Below are positions 18,283 to 27,598 of a stretch of DNA of 64,000 nt, one piece after another. The first letter of the stretch is position 1; each line of letters starts with the position of its first letter. The stretch is from Pseudomonas tensinigenes. Lineage in GTDB: Bacteria; Pseudomonadota; Gammaproteobacteria; Pseudomonadales; Pseudomonadaceae. Under the pieces are notes generated by a model. That model ran no database searches, was not told the origin of the DNA, and saw nothing but the letters and a program-made list of their open reading frames with translations. A program made the position numbers and the translations under genes. Where the stretch lies: positions 4,147,501 to 4,211,500 of the forward strand of contig NZ_CP077089.1 of assembly GCF_014268445.2 (NCBI RefSeq). The letters are read 5' to 3'.

Positions 18283-19488
18283 TCAGAACAGTTCGTTGAA
18301 GGGGATGAAGCGCAGCGGGTCGCCGAGGTTGTGCGTGCTGTGCTCAGGGATTTCAACCAGCCCGTCGGCCCAGGTCGCGCCGAGCAGGACGCCGGAGCTT
18401 TGGTTTGGATAGAGCACCGCACGCCCTGCTTCCAGCTTCACCCGCAGGTATTCACGACGACCGCCGGCCTTGGACCAGTCGAATCCTGAATTGACTGTAA
18501 AACTCAGCGGCATGACCTCTTCCACGCCTTGAATACGCAGCAGATACGGCCGTGCCAATAAACCAAAAGTCACCAGCGCCGAGGTCGGATTGCCCGGCAG
18601 ACCAATCACCGGTACCGTGCCGAAATGGCCCACGGTCAGCGGTTTGCCAGGCTTGATCGCGAGTTTCCACAACAGCGGTTTGCCGTTGTCGCGCAGCACC
18701 TGCCCGAGGCAATCGGCATCGCCGGCAGACACCCCGCCCGTGGTCAGAATCAGGTCGGTCGCCACATGCAGTTGCTCAAGCTTGAGCCGCGTCTGCGCCG
18801 GGCGATCCGAGAGGATGCCGGCGTCGATCACCTCGCAGCCCAGCTCTCGCAACCAGTGGCCGAGCAATACGCGGTTGCTGTTGTAGATGCTGCCGAGGCG
18901 CAACGGCTGACCCGGTTCGACCAGTTCATCACCGGTCGACAGCAGCGCCACACGCGGGCGACGCACCACGTGCAGGTGCGTCAGCCCTTGCCCGGCGGCG
19001 ACTGCCAGTTCGAACGGCCCAAGGCGCTTGCCGGCCCGCAGCAGGATGTCGCCGACGCGATTTTCCTGACCTTGCGCGCGGATGTTCTGCCCCGCCTTGA
19101 GTGGCTGCAAGAAGCGCACGCGGCCGTCCTCCAGCACGTCGACGTTCTCCTGCATCTCGACGCAGGTGGCGCCGGGCGGCAGCGGTGCGCCGGTAAAAAT
19201 CCGTGCGCAGGTGCCGGGCAGCAAGGTATCCGGCGCCTGCCCGGCGTAAACCTTTTGCGAGACCCTCAACGGCTGACGGTGCAGATCGGCGAGATTGAGC
19301 GCGTAACCGTCCATGGCGCTGTTCGGCCACGGCGGCAAGTCGAGTGTTGCCACCAGATCACTGGCCAGCACCCGCCCACGCGCGTCATCCAGCGGCAGCA
19401 CTTCGCTGTCTGCCAACGCTTGCTGATCAGCCATGCGCAACAACTGGTCGAGTGCGTCTTCGACCGGCATCAACGGTGAACGATTCAT
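18283..19488 (-). CDS. moeA: Molybdopterin molybdenumtransferase MoeA
   Basis: A 401-residue enzyme that inserts molybdate into adenylylated molybdopterin. Seen motifs are PPWPNSAMDGYA near the N-terminus, GAPLPPGATCV, the MPT-binding STGDELVEPG, TTGGVSAGDADCL and the loop LPGNPTSALVTF. Length and domain order match the family. Its start overlaps the moaB stop by four bases, so moaB and moeA form a coupled two-gene operon. Several pseudomonads carry more than one MoeA, and which paralogue this is cannot be decided here. Confidence 0.95.
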   Translation of the reverse strand: MNRSPLMPVEDALDQLLRMADQQALADSEVLPLDDARGRVLASDLVATLDLPPWPNSAMDGYALNLADLHRQPLRVSQKVYAGQAPDTLLPGTCARIFTGAPLPPGATCVEMQENVDVLEDGRVRFLQPLKAGQNIRAQGQENRVGDILLRAGKRLGPFELAVAAGQGLTHLHVVRRPRVALLSTGDELVEPGQPLRLGSIYNSNRVLLGHWLRELGCEVIDAGILSDRPAQTRLKLEQLHVATDLILTTGGVSAGDADCLGQVLRDNGKPLLWKLAIKPGKPLTVGHFGTVPVIGLPGNPTSALVTFGLLARPYLLRIQGVEEVMPLSFTVNSGFDWSKAGGRREYLRVKLEAGRAVLYPNQSSGVLLGATWADGLVEIPEHSTHNLGDPLRFIPFNELF

Positions 19489-20024
19489 CCACGTGTTCCG
19501 CAGGCTTGCACGGCTTTCAAGTGCGGAACGAAGTTGCACGGGCGATGACGGTTGTCGAGTTGCTCGGCAAGAATGCCTTCCCACGCCGTGCGGCAGGCAC
19601 CGGTCGAGCCCGGCAGGCAGCACACCAGCGTGCCGTTCGACAGCCCGGCCAGCGCGCGGCTTTGCACGGTGGACGTGCCGATATCCAGAATCGAAATCGC
19701 CCGGAACAGTTCGCCGAAGCCGTCAATCTGCTTATCAAACAAGCAGGCCACCGCTTCCGGCGTGCTGTCGCGAGCGGTGAAACCAGTGCCGCCAGTGATC
19801 AGCACCACCTGAATGCCTTCGTCGGCGATCCACTGGGCGACCTGGGCGCGGATCTTGTACAGATCGTCCTTGAGCAGGTTGCGCTCGCTCAGTGTATGAC
19901 CGGCCTCCAGCAAGCGACTGACCAGCAACTGGCCCGAGGTGTCGCTGGCGTAATCGCGAGTATCGCTGACCGTCAGCACGGCGATGTTCAGGGGGACAAA
20001 CAGGGCATCGGCTTTTGCGCTCAT
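19485..20024 (-). CDS. moaB: Molybdenum cofactor biosynthesis protein MoaB
   Basis: A 179-residue member of the MoaB/MogA family that binds and adenylylates molybdopterin. The core has the motifs [31 protein letters not shown] and [16 protein letters not shown], the last two forming the pterin site. Length is normal. It is the first gene of the pair with moeA. The 288-base gap to the divergent LysR gene contains the candidate operator. Confidence 0.94.
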   Translation of the reverse strand: MSAKADALFVPLNIAVLTVSDTRDYASDTSGQLLVSRLLEAGHTLSERNLLKDDLYKIRAQVAQWIADEGIQVVLITGGTGFTARDSTPEAVACLFDKQIDGFGELFRAISILDIGTSTVQSRALAGLSNGTLVCCLPGSTGACRTAWEGILAEQLDNRHRPCNFVPHLKAVQACGTRG

Positions 20025-20188
20025 GACAGTTCTCCGGCAGCAGTTAATCAACATTGCCGAGCAGCCTAAGTGCCACTTATGAGTACTGTCTAATCACTCT
20101 GGCCAACCACATTATCGAGCGGCTCTATCGGTGCCTTTCACATTGTTCAAGGCCAGTAAAACCGGCCCTGATAGAGCTGATCGATAGT

Positions 20189-20213
20189 CACTTAAACACT
20201 TCCGATTGGACGG
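20189..20213. promoter_or_regulatory. Candidate operator between moaB and the LysR gene
   Basis: CACTTAAA (20189-20196) and GATTGGACGG (20204-20213) lie 100 bases before the LysR start and 165 before moaB. Both words also occur side by side upstream of moaA; a third GATTGGACG is at 21366-21374, past the end of the LysR gene. The position between divergent genes suits a LysR autoregulatory site. Confidence 0.35.
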
Positions 20214-20312
20214 ATAACCGTTCAAGTGAGATCGTCGCACCCTGCGCTTTCGTGCGTCTCGCGCATCTGCGTCAATACTCAATCAAAAATTTTCCATCGA
20301 GCAGGTGCCATC

Positions 20313-21212
20313 GTGGACATCAAGCAACTCAAGTTCCTGATCGCGCTGGACGAAACCCGCCACTTCGGCCAGGCCGCCGCACGCTGCCACATCACCCAAC
20401 CGACGTTGTCGATGCGCCTGCGTAATCTGGAAGACGAGCTGGATCTGGTGCTGGTCAACCGTGGCCAGCGCTTTGAAGGTTTCACCCAGGCTGGCGAACG
20501 TGTGCTGGCCTGGGCGCGCACTTTGCTGGCGGCACACGATGGCTTGTTTGCCGAAGCGGCGGCGTGTCGCGGGCAACTGGTGGGCAGTTTGCGTCTGGGT
20601 CTGGTGCCGCTGAGCAGCTTCAATCCGGTCAATTACATTCAGGGTTTGTCGGGGACGTATCCGGAGTTGAAGTTCAGCCTGTCGTCGCTCAGTTCCGATG
20701 AGATCATCGCCAGGCTGGGCAACAATCAACTCGATCTGGGCGTGTGCTACCTCGACCACGTCAACCCGAACTATTTCGAGTTTTTCGAGATCGGTGAAAC
20801 GCGCGTAGGGTTGCTCTACGACAACCGGCATTTCCATTTCGAAGGCTCGCAAATGAGCTGGGAAGAGGCCGCCGAGTTGCCGCTGGGCATGATCACTGCT
20901 GGCATGCATTACCGTAAATCCATCGACTTGAGCTTTCGCAGCCGTGGGCTCAGCCCGCAGCCGATCATGGAAAGCGATTCGACTTATCAACTGTTGCAGG
21001 CGATTCACCAAGGTTTCTGCTGCGCGATCATGCCGCTGGACAGTGGGCTTGAGGAGCCGATCGAGCACCTGTCGTTCATGCAATTGCCGGATGCCAGTGT
21101 GCTGGCGCCATTGGGGCTGGTGATGCGCAAGACCGAACCGCGTTCGGCGATTGCCGAGAAATGTTTTGCCGAGGCGCGGAAGTTGTTTGGGGTTGAAGTG
21201 TCTGCCGAATAA
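20313..21212 (+). CDS. LysR-type regulator next to the moaB-moeA operon
   Basis: A 299-residue LysR regulator. The HTH is FGQAAARCHITQPTLSMRLRNLEDELDLVLV and the effector domain shows IIARLGNNQLDLGVCYLD. A GTG start at 20313 is chosen, since the protein then begins MDIKQLKFLIALDETRHFGQAA, the family N-terminus, and AGG lies 8-10 bases upstream. The frame opens earlier at 20226 without family similarity. Divergent placement beside moaB suggests control of cofactor synthesis or of a molybdoenzyme. Confidence 0.9.
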   Translation: MDIKQLKFLIALDETRHFGQAAARCHITQPTLSMRLRNLEDELDLVLVNRGQRFEGFTQAGERVLAWARTLLAAHDGLFAEAAACRGQLVGSLRLGLVPLSSFNPVNYIQGLSGTYPELKFSLSSLSSDEIIARLGNNQLDLGVCYLDHVNPNYFEFFEIGETRVGLLYDNRHFHFEGSQMSWEEAAELPLGMITAGMHYRKSIDLSFRSRGLSPQPIMESDSTYQLLQAIHQGFCCAIMPLDSGLEEPIEHLSFMQLPDASVLAPLGLVMRKTEPRSAIAEKCFAEARKLFGVEVSAE

Positions 21213-21231
21213 TCGTCGTTGAATGTCATGC

Positions 21232-21303
21232 CCTCATCGCGAGCAGGCTCACTCCTACAGGGGAACGCATTCCAAATGTAGGAGTGAGCCTGCTCGCGAT
21301 GAG
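21232..21303. repeat. Inverted REP pair in outward order
   Basis: Here the two GTAGGAGTGAGCCTGCTCGCGATGAGG copies (given by position) face the opposite way to the usual REPIN, with CTCATCGCGAGCAGG first. The 24-base centre is GGGAACGCATTCCAAATG. The same order occurs at 26466-26537 and 55055-55130. Confidence 0.88.
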
Positions 21304-21525
21304 GCCGGACCAGCCAATACACATCTCGGTTGATCGACCAAAGCAATCACCACATCGGAACAAGCGATTGGACGCGTTTTTAACGCCCCGCGAATCTATA
21401 GCCCGATCCCGGAGTTTTCTGCATGAGCCCCACGCTCACCCAGGGGTTCTCACTGGGTCGAGGGCCGGGAATGCGGTCGGGATGCGGCGTTGCGCTGGAG
21501 TCTGGCGCATGCCTGAAAAGCAAAA

Positions 21526-21854
21526 GCCCCTCACCCTAGCCCTCTCCCTGAGGGAGAGGGGACTGATTGGGGGATATTGCAGAAGTACGCCGACGTGAAG
21601 GAGTTGTGGTGAATCCACAATCGATGGGATCTTTCCGGTCATGGAGAACGGCAGACACCTCGGTCGGCCCCTTCGGGTGACCATCAAATCCATAATCGAC
21701 TCGATCTTTCAGGTCGACGGATAACGCCAGACACCGCGGTCGGCCCCTTCGGGTGACCATCAAATCCATAATCGACTCGATTTTTCAGGTCGATGGATAA
21801 CGCCAGACACCGCGGTCGGCTCCCTCTCCCTCTGGGAGAGGGCTGGGGTGAGGG
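21526..21854. repeat. CCCTCACCCTAGCCCTCTCCC-type element, copy 2, with internal 76-bp tandem units
   Basis: The outer arms match copy 1. Inside, the segment starting CGGTCGGCCCCTTCGGGTGA and running through AATCCATAATCGACTCGAT and CAGGTCGA is repeated at 21661, 21737 and (start only) 21813, so the period is 76 bases. With the REP pair at 21232 this fills most of the 695-base gap between the LysR gene and chrA; 21304-21525 holds no recognisable feature. Confidence 0.87.
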
Positions 21855-21907
21855 TTGAAAGTCTGATTAGATAGCCGCTCCGCCAGGACCCAACTCCGGA
21901 GTCTCGC

Positions 21908-23251
21908 TTGAGCACAGCGCCGAACAACCTGCACCGCCCCGATCCCGTCACCCTGCGCCAGGCCTGGCGCTTCTGGCTGAAACTCGGCTGCATCGGTTTC
22001 GGCGGCCCGGCCGGGCAGATCGCGATCATGCATCAGGAGTTGGTCGAGCGCCGACGCTGGATCTCTGAAAAGCGTTTTCTGCACGCGCTCAACTACTGCA
22101 TGTTGCTGCCTGGCCCCGAGGCTCAGCAATTGGCGACGTACATCGGCTGGCTGTTGCATCGCACTTGGGGCGGTGTCATCGCCGGTGCGCTGTTTGTGCT
22201 GCCGTCGTTGTTCATTCTGATCGCGTTGTCCTGGCTGTACGTTGCCTTCGGTGACGTGCCGGCAGTGGCCGGGGTGTTTTACGGGATCAAACCGGCCATC
22301 ACCGCGATTGTCCTGCACGCCGCACATCGCATCGGCTCGCGTGCTTTGAAGAATGCTTGGCTGTGGGCGATTGCCGGGGCGTCGTTCGTGGCGATTTTCG
22401 CCTTCAACGTGCCCTTCCCTTTGATCGTCCTCGGGGCTGCGCTGATCGGCTATATGGGCGGACGTTTCGCACCGCAGCGGTTCAGCAACGGTGGTGCGCG
22501 CAACAGCGAAAAATCCTTCGGCCCGGCGTTGATCGACGACGATACGCCGGCGCCGGAACACGCCCGTTTCAGCCTGCCGAAGCTGCTGCGCCTGGGGTTG
22601 GTCGGCGCAGTGCTCTGGTGTTTACCGATGGCGTTGTTGACAGCATTGTTCGGCTGGGACGGCACCTTCACGCAAATGGCCTGGTTCTTCACCAAAGCCG
22701 CGCTGCTCACGTTTGGCGGCGCCTACGCGGTGCTGCCTTACGTCTATCAGGGCGCCGTCGGGCATTACGGCTGGTTGACGCCGACGCAGATGATCGACGG
22801 CCTCGCCCTCGGCGAAACCACCCCGGGCCCGCTGATCATGGTGGTGGCGTTTGTCGGTTTCGTCGGTGCCTACGTGCAACCGACGTTCGGCCCCGAACAT
22901 GCCTTTGCTGCCGGCACACTGGCAGCAACCCTGGTGACCTGGTTCACCTTTCTGCCCTCGTTTCTGTTCATTCTGGCCGGCGGGCCATTGGTGGAATCGA
23001 CGCACAACGAACTGAAGTTCACCGCACCGCTGACGGCAATCACCGCTGCCGTGGTCGGGGTGATTGTGAATCTGGCGTTTTTTTTCGCCTATCACGTGTT
23101 CTGGCCGAACGGTTTTGCCGGGGCGCTGGATCTGTTTTCGCTGATGCTGGCGGTTGCGGCAGCATTGGCGCTGTTCGTTTTCAAGCGCGGTGTGATCAGT
23201 GTGTTGATCGTTTGCGCCCTCGCCGGGCTGGGCTTTCATCTGATGCGTTGA
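21908..23251 (+). CDS. chrA: Chromate transporter ChrA (two-domain form)
   Basis: A 447-residue CHR-family membrane protein. Two homologous halves are seen, each with its signature: WLKLGCIGFGGPAGQIAIMH with LLPGPEAQQLATYIG in the first, FTKAALLTFGGAYAVLPYV with LGETTPGPLIMVVAFVGF in the second. About 10-12 hydrophobic helices. Characterised members expel chromate, but many serve in other anion or metal settings. A TTG start is used: it follows CGGAGTC and gives MSTAPNN; no ATG lies near. Confidence 0.92.
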   Translation: MSTAPNNLHRPDPVTLRQAWRFWLKLGCIGFGGPAGQIAIMHQELVERRRWISEKRFLHALNYCMLLPGPEAQQLATYIGWLLHRTWGGVIAGALFVLPSLFILIALSWLYVAFGDVPAVAGVFYGIKPAITAIVLHAAHRIGSRALKNAWLWAIAGASFVAIFAFNVPFPLIVLGAALIGYMGGRFAPQRFSNGGARNSEKSFGPALIDDDTPAPEHARFSLPKLLRLGLVGAVLWCLPMALLTALFGWDGTFTQMAWFFTKAALLTFGGAYAVLPYVYQGAVGHYGWLTPTQMIDGLALGETTPGPLIMVVAFVGFVGAYVQPTFGPEHAFAAGTLAATLVTWFTFLPSFLFILAGGPLVESTHNELKFTAPLTAITAAVVGVIVNLAFFFAYHVFWPNGFAGALDLFSLMLAVAAALALFVFKRGVISVLIVCALAGLGFHLMR

Positions 23252-23366
23252 ACCCTGGCCTGCGAATCTCCCGTTTACACGCCCGCGAATTCCCCCTTAC
23301 TATCCGGGCACACCGGTCGGCGGGTCAGCCCGCCACCGACGTTTTCCGCCAACGGAAACACGCGTT

Positions 23367-23530
23367 ATGAGTACGTCACCACAACAACGAAAATCGTTGA
23401 ACGTCTCTACCCTGCGCGCCCTCTCCCACAGGGGCGGCGTATGAATCGTATCGTCAATCTCCCCATGGCCCTGCGCCGTTCCAAGCTGCGTCACTCCGCA
23501 CGCCCGCCGGATATCGCCCGGTCTGTCTGA
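23367..23530 (+). other. Two overlapping tiny reading frames in the synthetase leader
   Basis: In the 408-base gap before the synthetase gene, an ATG at 23367 opens 25 codons (MSTSPQQRKSLNVSTLRALS...) ending with TGA at 23442-23444. A second ATG overlaps that stop at 23441 and opens 29 codons (MNRIVNLPMALRRSKLRHSA...) ending at 23530. The ATGA overlap suggests coupling. A small hairpin TTTCCGCCAACGGAAA is at 23344-23359. Whether either peptide is made is unknown. The remaining 130 bases up to 23659 show nothing else. Confidence 0.3.
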
Positions 23531-23659
23531 TCGCGTCCGTTAAAGAACCGCGACAGCCCCCTGCTTCTTGATATCCCTGCCAGGACAGCCACGCCTATTG
23601 CTGCGTCGTGTCCGGCCCGAATCTGCGCGCCTGTGCGGCGCCATCGTGAGTGATTGATT

Positions 23660-25024
23660 ATGAAATTCGCAGCCATCGAAGACGCACACCTGTTCCTTGA
23701 ACAGAACCCCGATATCGACATGATCGAGCTGTTCATTCTCGACGCCAACGGCGTGCCGCGCGGCAAGCTGTTGCACCGCGAAGAACTGCTCGCTGTATAC
23801 GAAAGCGGTCGACCGCTACCGAGCACCATCCTCGGTCTGACCGTGCAGGGTGAAGACGTCGAGAACTCCGGTCTGGTCTGGGACGTCGGCGATATCGACT
23901 GCCGCGCCTACCCGCTGGAAGGCAGCCTGGTGCGCCTGCCATGGCGGCAGATTCCGACCGCCGCCGTGCAGGTCAGCATGCACCCGACCGAGGGCATGCC
24001 AGCGAGCATCGCCGACCCTCGGCACTTGCTGATCAAGGTCATCGACGGCCTCAAAGCCGAGGGTTATTACCCGGTGATGGCTTGCGAACTGGAGTTCTAC
24101 CTGCTCGATGCCAAACGCGATCACAACGGCCGCCCACAACCGGCGCTGGACGCTGACGGTGGTCGACCGCGACACACTCAGGTGTACGGTTTGCGTGAGC
24201 TGGAACAGATCGAACCGTTCCTCGCCGACCTCTACGGCGCCTGCAAACTGCACGGCATTCCGGCGCGCACAGCGATTTCCGAATACGCGCCGGGTCAGGT
24301 GGAAATCACCCTCGAACATGGCGACGCATTGGAGGCGATGGACCAGGCCGTGCGCTACAAACGGCTGGTCAAAGCCATCGCCCACAAGCACGGCATGCAG
24401 GCGACCTTCATGGCCAAGCCGTTCGATGATCTGGCCGGCACTGGCATGCACATGCACGTGAGTCTGGCCGATGGCGCGGGGCAAAATCTGTTCGCCTCCG
24501 AAGACCCGGCCGGCACGCCGCTGCTGCGCACGGCGATTGGCGGCATGCTCGCGTCGTTGCTCGACTCGTTGCTGCTGTTCTGCCCGAACGCCAACTCGTA
24601 TCGACGCTTCCAGGCCAACAGCTACGCACCGCTGGCGCCGACCTGGGGCGTCGACAACCGCACCGTCAGCCTGCGCGTACCCGGTGGCCCGGCCAACACT
24701 CGGCACATCGAACACCGCATCTGCGGCGCCGATGCCAACCCGTATCTGGCAGCGGCGGCGATCCTCGCCGGGATTCATCGTGGCATTCGTGAAGACCTTG
24801 ATCCCGGTGCGCCGGTTGAGGGCAATGGTTATGCGCAGGCGAAGGAATTGTTGCCGACCGATTGGTTGACCTCGCTGCAGGCGCTGGAGAATTCGGTGTG
24901 GGCACGGGATGCCTTGGGGCAGGAATTTCTCGGGGTGTATCTGGCGGTGAAACGTGCCGAGTACCAGCAGTTCATGGCGGAGGTGGGTGAGCAGGATTGG
25001 CGGTGGTATCTCACCGAAGCCTGA
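23660..25024 (+). CDS. Glutamine synthetase family protein (gamma-glutamylpolyamine synthetase type)
   Basis: A 454-residue member of the type I/III glutamine synthetase family. The Glu-rich metal site is CELEFYLLDA, the central motif is HMHVSLADGAGQNLF and the late one WGVDNRTVSLRVPGG. The N-terminal half starts with the motif DMIELFILDANGVPRGK typical of the PuuA/SpuI group, which adds glutamate to putrescine, cadaverine or other amines. It is followed by an amine-type FAD oxidase, supporting that role. The sequence is clearly different from the second synthetase at 45.3-46.7 kb, so the two are paralogues. Confidence 0.9.
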   Translation: MKFAAIEDAHLFLEQNPDIDMIELFILDANGVPRGKLLHREELLAVYESGRPLPSTILGLTVQGEDVENSGLVWDVGDIDCRAYPLEGSLVRLPWRQIPTAAVQVSMHPTEGMPASIADPRHLLIKVIDGLKAEGYYPVMACELEFYLLDAKRDHNGRPQPALDADGGRPRHTQVYGLRELEQIEPFLADLYGACKLHGIPARTAISEYAPGQVEITLEHGDALEAMDQAVRYKRLVKAIAHKHGMQATFMAKPFDDLAGTGMHMHVSLADGAGQNLFASEDPAGTPLLRTAIGGMLASLLDSLLLFCPNANSYRRFQANSYAPLAPTWGVDNRTVSLRVPGGPANTRHIEHRICGADANPYLAAAAILAGIHRGIREDLDPGAPVEGNGYAQAKELLPTDWLTSLQALENSVWARDALGQEFLGVYLAVKRAEYQQFMAEVGEQDWRWYLTEA

Positions 25025-25039
25025 AGACTCACCACTACC

Positions 25040-25134
25040 CCCTGTAGGAGTGAGCCTGCTCGCGATGAGGCCATGTCAGTCAAATCATCTGTGAATGACA
25101 CACCGCTATCGCGAGCAGGCTCACTCCTACAGGG
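25040..25134. repeat. REPIN, GTAGGAGTGAGCC variant
   Basis: Inverted arms CCTGTAGGAGTGAGCCTGCT and AGCAGGCTCACTCCTACAGG lie between the synthetase and oxidase genes, only 16 bases past the synthetase stop. Such a placement inside an operon can alter the level of the downstream message. Confidence 0.9.
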
Positions 25135-25170
25135 ACCGCGTACAACCTAAGAATTTGTGTGGACACTGAC

Positions 25171-26454
25171 ATGACCGAACGCTGCAACTCCTACTACACC
25201 GCCACCCTCAACCAGGACACCAACTACCCGACCCTGCAAGGCCGGCACAAGGTTGATGTGGTAATTATCGGCGGCGGTTTCACCGGCGTTGCCACCGCTG
25301 TCGAACTCGCCGAAAAAGGCCTTAAAGTCGCTATCGTCGAGAGCCACAAGATCGGCTGGGGCGCCACCGGGCGCAATGGCGGACAAGTTACCGGCAGCCT
25401 TTCCGGTGACGGCGCGATGCGCAAACAGATGCGCCCGAAGCTCGGCGACGACGTCGATGATTTCATCTGGCACCTGCGCTGGCGCGGGCATGAAATCATC
25501 CAGCAACGCGTCGAGAAATACGGCATTCAATGCGACCTCAAACACGGCCATTTACACGCCGCGTACAAGCCCAGCCACATGACTGACTTGCGCAAGGATT
25601 ACGAAGAAGCCGTACGGCGCGGATTAGGCGATGAAGTCAGCCTGCTCGACCGCAGTCAGGTGCGTGATCTGCTGCAGAGCGACCTCTACCACGGCGCAAT
25701 CAAGAACATCCGCAACATGCATCTGCATCCGCTCAACCTGTGCATCGGTGAAGCGCGGGCGGCGGAAAGTCTTGGCGCGCTGATCTTCGAAAACAGCGAA
25801 GTGCTGGAGATCATTCACGGCGCTACGCCCGGTGTGCGCACGGCTCACGGGCAGATCGATGCAAATCAGGTGATGCTCGCCGGCGACGTCTACCACAAGC
25901 TCGAACCGGGGCAGCTCAAGGGCAAGATTTTCCCGGCCATGGGCGGGATCGTCACCACCGCGCCACTGGGCGATCTGGCAAAACAGATCAACCCCGAAGA
26001 CCTTGCGGTGTATGACTGCCGTTTCGTCCTCGACTACTACCGCCTCACCGCCGACGGCCGCCTGTTGTTCGGTGGTGGTGCCAACTACAGTGGCAAGGAT
26101 TCACGGGACATCGCCGCCGAACTGCGCCCGTGCATCGAGCAGACCTTCCCGGCGCTCAAAGGTGTGCAGATCGATTACCAGTGGAGCTGCGCGATGGGCA
26201 TCGTCATCAACCGCATTCCGCAACTGGGCAAGCTCTCGGACAACGTCTGGTACTGCCAGGGCTATTCGGGGCACGGCATCGCGACGACGCACATCATGGG
26301 CGAAATCATGAGTCGGGCGATCACCGGGCAACTGGAGCAGTTCGATACGTTTGCCCAGTGCCAGCACATTCGCGTGCCGATGGGGGATTTGTTGGGCAAT
26401 CCGTTGTTGGCGGCGGGGATGTGGTATTACCAGATGCTTGAAAAGTTGCGGTGA
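25171..26454 (+). CDS. FAD-dependent oxidoreductase (gamma-glutamylpolyamine oxidase type)
   Basis: A 427-residue DAO-family flavoprotein. The Rossmann motif is VDVVIIGGGFTGVATAVELAE, followed by GATGRNGGQVTGSL, the family mark of PuuB-like oxidases, and CQGYSGHGIATTHIMGE near the C-terminus. It would oxidise gamma-glutamylated amines made by the preceding synthetase. A GTG at 25159 is possible, but the ATG at 25171 (MTERCNSYYTATLN) lines up with the family start. It is a paralogue of the oxidase at 42.2-43.5 kb. Confidence 0.9.
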   Translation: MTERCNSYYTATLNQDTNYPTLQGRHKVDVVIIGGGFTGVATAVELAEKGLKVAIVESHKIGWGATGRNGGQVTGSLSGDGAMRKQMRPKLGDDVDDFIWHLRWRGHEIIQQRVEKYGIQCDLKHGHLHAAYKPSHMTDLRKDYEEAVRRGLGDEVSLLDRSQVRDLLQSDLYHGAIKNIRNMHLHPLNLCIGEARAAESLGALIFENSEVLEIIHGATPGVRTAHGQIDANQVMLAGDVYHKLEPGQLKGKIFPAMGGIVTTAPLGDLAKQINPEDLAVYDCRFVLDYYRLTADGRLLFGGGANYSGKDSRDIAAELRPCIEQTFPALKGVQIDYQWSCAMGIVINRIPQLGKLSDNVWYCQGYSGHGIATTHIMGEIMSRAITGQLEQFDTFAQCQHIRVPMGDLLGNPLLAAGMWYYQMLEKLR

Positions 26455-26465
26455 TTGCACTGTCC

Positions 26466-26537
26466 CTATCGCGAGCAGGCTCACTCCTACATTATGGAAT
26501 GCGATCTCCTGTAGGAGTGAGCCTGCTCGCGATGAGG
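26466..26537. repeat. Inverted REP pair in outward order
   Basis: CTATCGCGAGCAGGCTCACT is followed after a short loop by GGAGTGAGCCTGCTCGCGAT. It lies between the convergent oxidase and DeoR genes. Confidence 0.88.
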
Positions 26538-26559
26538 TCATCAACCCCACCACAAAACC

Positions 26560-27345
26560 TCAATCCGGCAACTGCTCCACCACAATCCCCAACCGCCGAT
26601 AATCCTCGACACTCCCCGACGCTACATGCCGCTCGGTAATCAGCGTATGCAGGCGCGTACACGGCGCCACCACAAACGGTTCCACCGCTCCCAACTTGTC
26701 CGCCGTGGTCACTGCAATCACTCGCGTCGCGCCATCAAGCATCGCCTGCTTTACCGGCACTTCATCGAAATGCAGCGAGGTGATCCCCACCTCCGGATGA
26801 ATCGCACACACCCCGGTAATCGCCAGATCCGCCCTGATCCCTGCGAGCAAACGCAGCGCCTCATGCCCACCCGCCGCCATCGTCCGTGGATTCAGCTGGC
26901 CGCCAGCGAGAATCACTTTCACTGCCTTGAATTCGGACAAGGCAATCGCCGTCATCGGCGAAGCAGTCACCGCCGTGATGCTGATATCTGCACGCAACGA
27001 GCGCGCCACTTGTAGCGTGGTCGAGCCGGAATCGAACAGCACAATCTGCCCGTCCTCAATCTCCTGCGCCGCTCTTTGCGCCAAACGGATCTTGACCTCA
27101 TCCGTCTCGTCCAGCCGCGTGAAGTAATCCTTTCCGGAATCCTTCGGACGCGGCAACGCCCCGCCGTGCACGCGCTGCACCAGCCCGGCATTGTCCAGTT
27201 CGGACAGGTCACGGCGGATCGTGTCCTCGGACACCGCGAAGTGTTGGCTCAACTCGGACGCCATGACTTTGCCGTCGCGTTCGAGCAGTAAAAGGATTTT
27301 CTGCCGGCGCAGGGATGGCAGTTCAGCCGCTGAATGATCGTGCAT
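26560..27345 (-). CDS. DeoR/GlpR family transcriptional regulator
   Basis: A 261-residue regulator with N-terminal winged helix (RRQKILLLLERDGKVMASELSQHFAVSEDTIRRDLSELD, within about 13-48) and a C-terminal sugar-phosphate isomerase-like sensor domain (ALPRPKDSG onward, with VLFDSGSTT and the phosphate-loop type VAVTTADKLG). The DeoR family usually answers to phosphorylated sugars or their relatives. The frame is open far upstream, but the start at 27345 (MHDHSAAELPSLRRQ) is the one that fits. It is convergent with the polyamine oxidase gene, so no clear target is beside it. Confidence 0.9.
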   Translation of the reverse strand: MHDHSAAELPSLRRQKILLLLERDGKVMASELSQHFAVSEDTIRRDLSELDNAGLVQRVHGGALPRPKDSGKDYFTRLDETDEVKIRLAQRAAQEIEDGQIVLFDSGSTTLQVARSLRADISITAVTASPMTAIALSEFKAVKVILAGGQLNPRTMAAGGHEALRLLAGIRADLAITGVCAIHPEVGITSLHFDEVPVKQAMLDGATRVIAVTTADKLGAVEPFVVAPCTRLHTLITERHVASGSVEDYRRLGIVVEQLPD

Positions 27346-27522
27346 GGTTGTGCCTGTTTGTGCTTGTAGTTGCAGGTTTCGCGAGACTAACCAAAGCCTC
27401 GGGCAAAAACAAATCGGCAGGTATCGATTGTTTCGATCTTTGGAATCAATAAGGCGAATTTTTTCTTTGCTTTCAACCTGTTCAGAATGACCCCACTCTA
27501 AAAGTCTCAGGATGAACACCTC

Positions 27523-27591
27523 ATGAATCTCAATTTTGCATTTGCGTGCATGATCGTCGTGTCGTTTGCGATTGCCTTGGGCCACGCCTGA
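27523..27591 (+). CDS. Putative 22-residue hydrophobic small protein
   Basis: ATG at 27523 opens a 22-codon frame that reads MNLNFAFACMIVVSFAIALG then HA, a single membrane-helix-like peptide. A four-codon frame (MNTS) starting at 27512 ends with a TGA that overlaps this ATG, which would allow coupling. TCAGG sits before the first ATG. It lies in the 250-base gap between the DeoR and LysR genes, which otherwise holds nothing recognisable. The composition fits a real membrane peptide, but a frame this short could be chance. Confidence 0.4.
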   Translation: MNLNFAFACMIVVSFAIALGHA

Positions 27592-27598
27592 CAACGTC

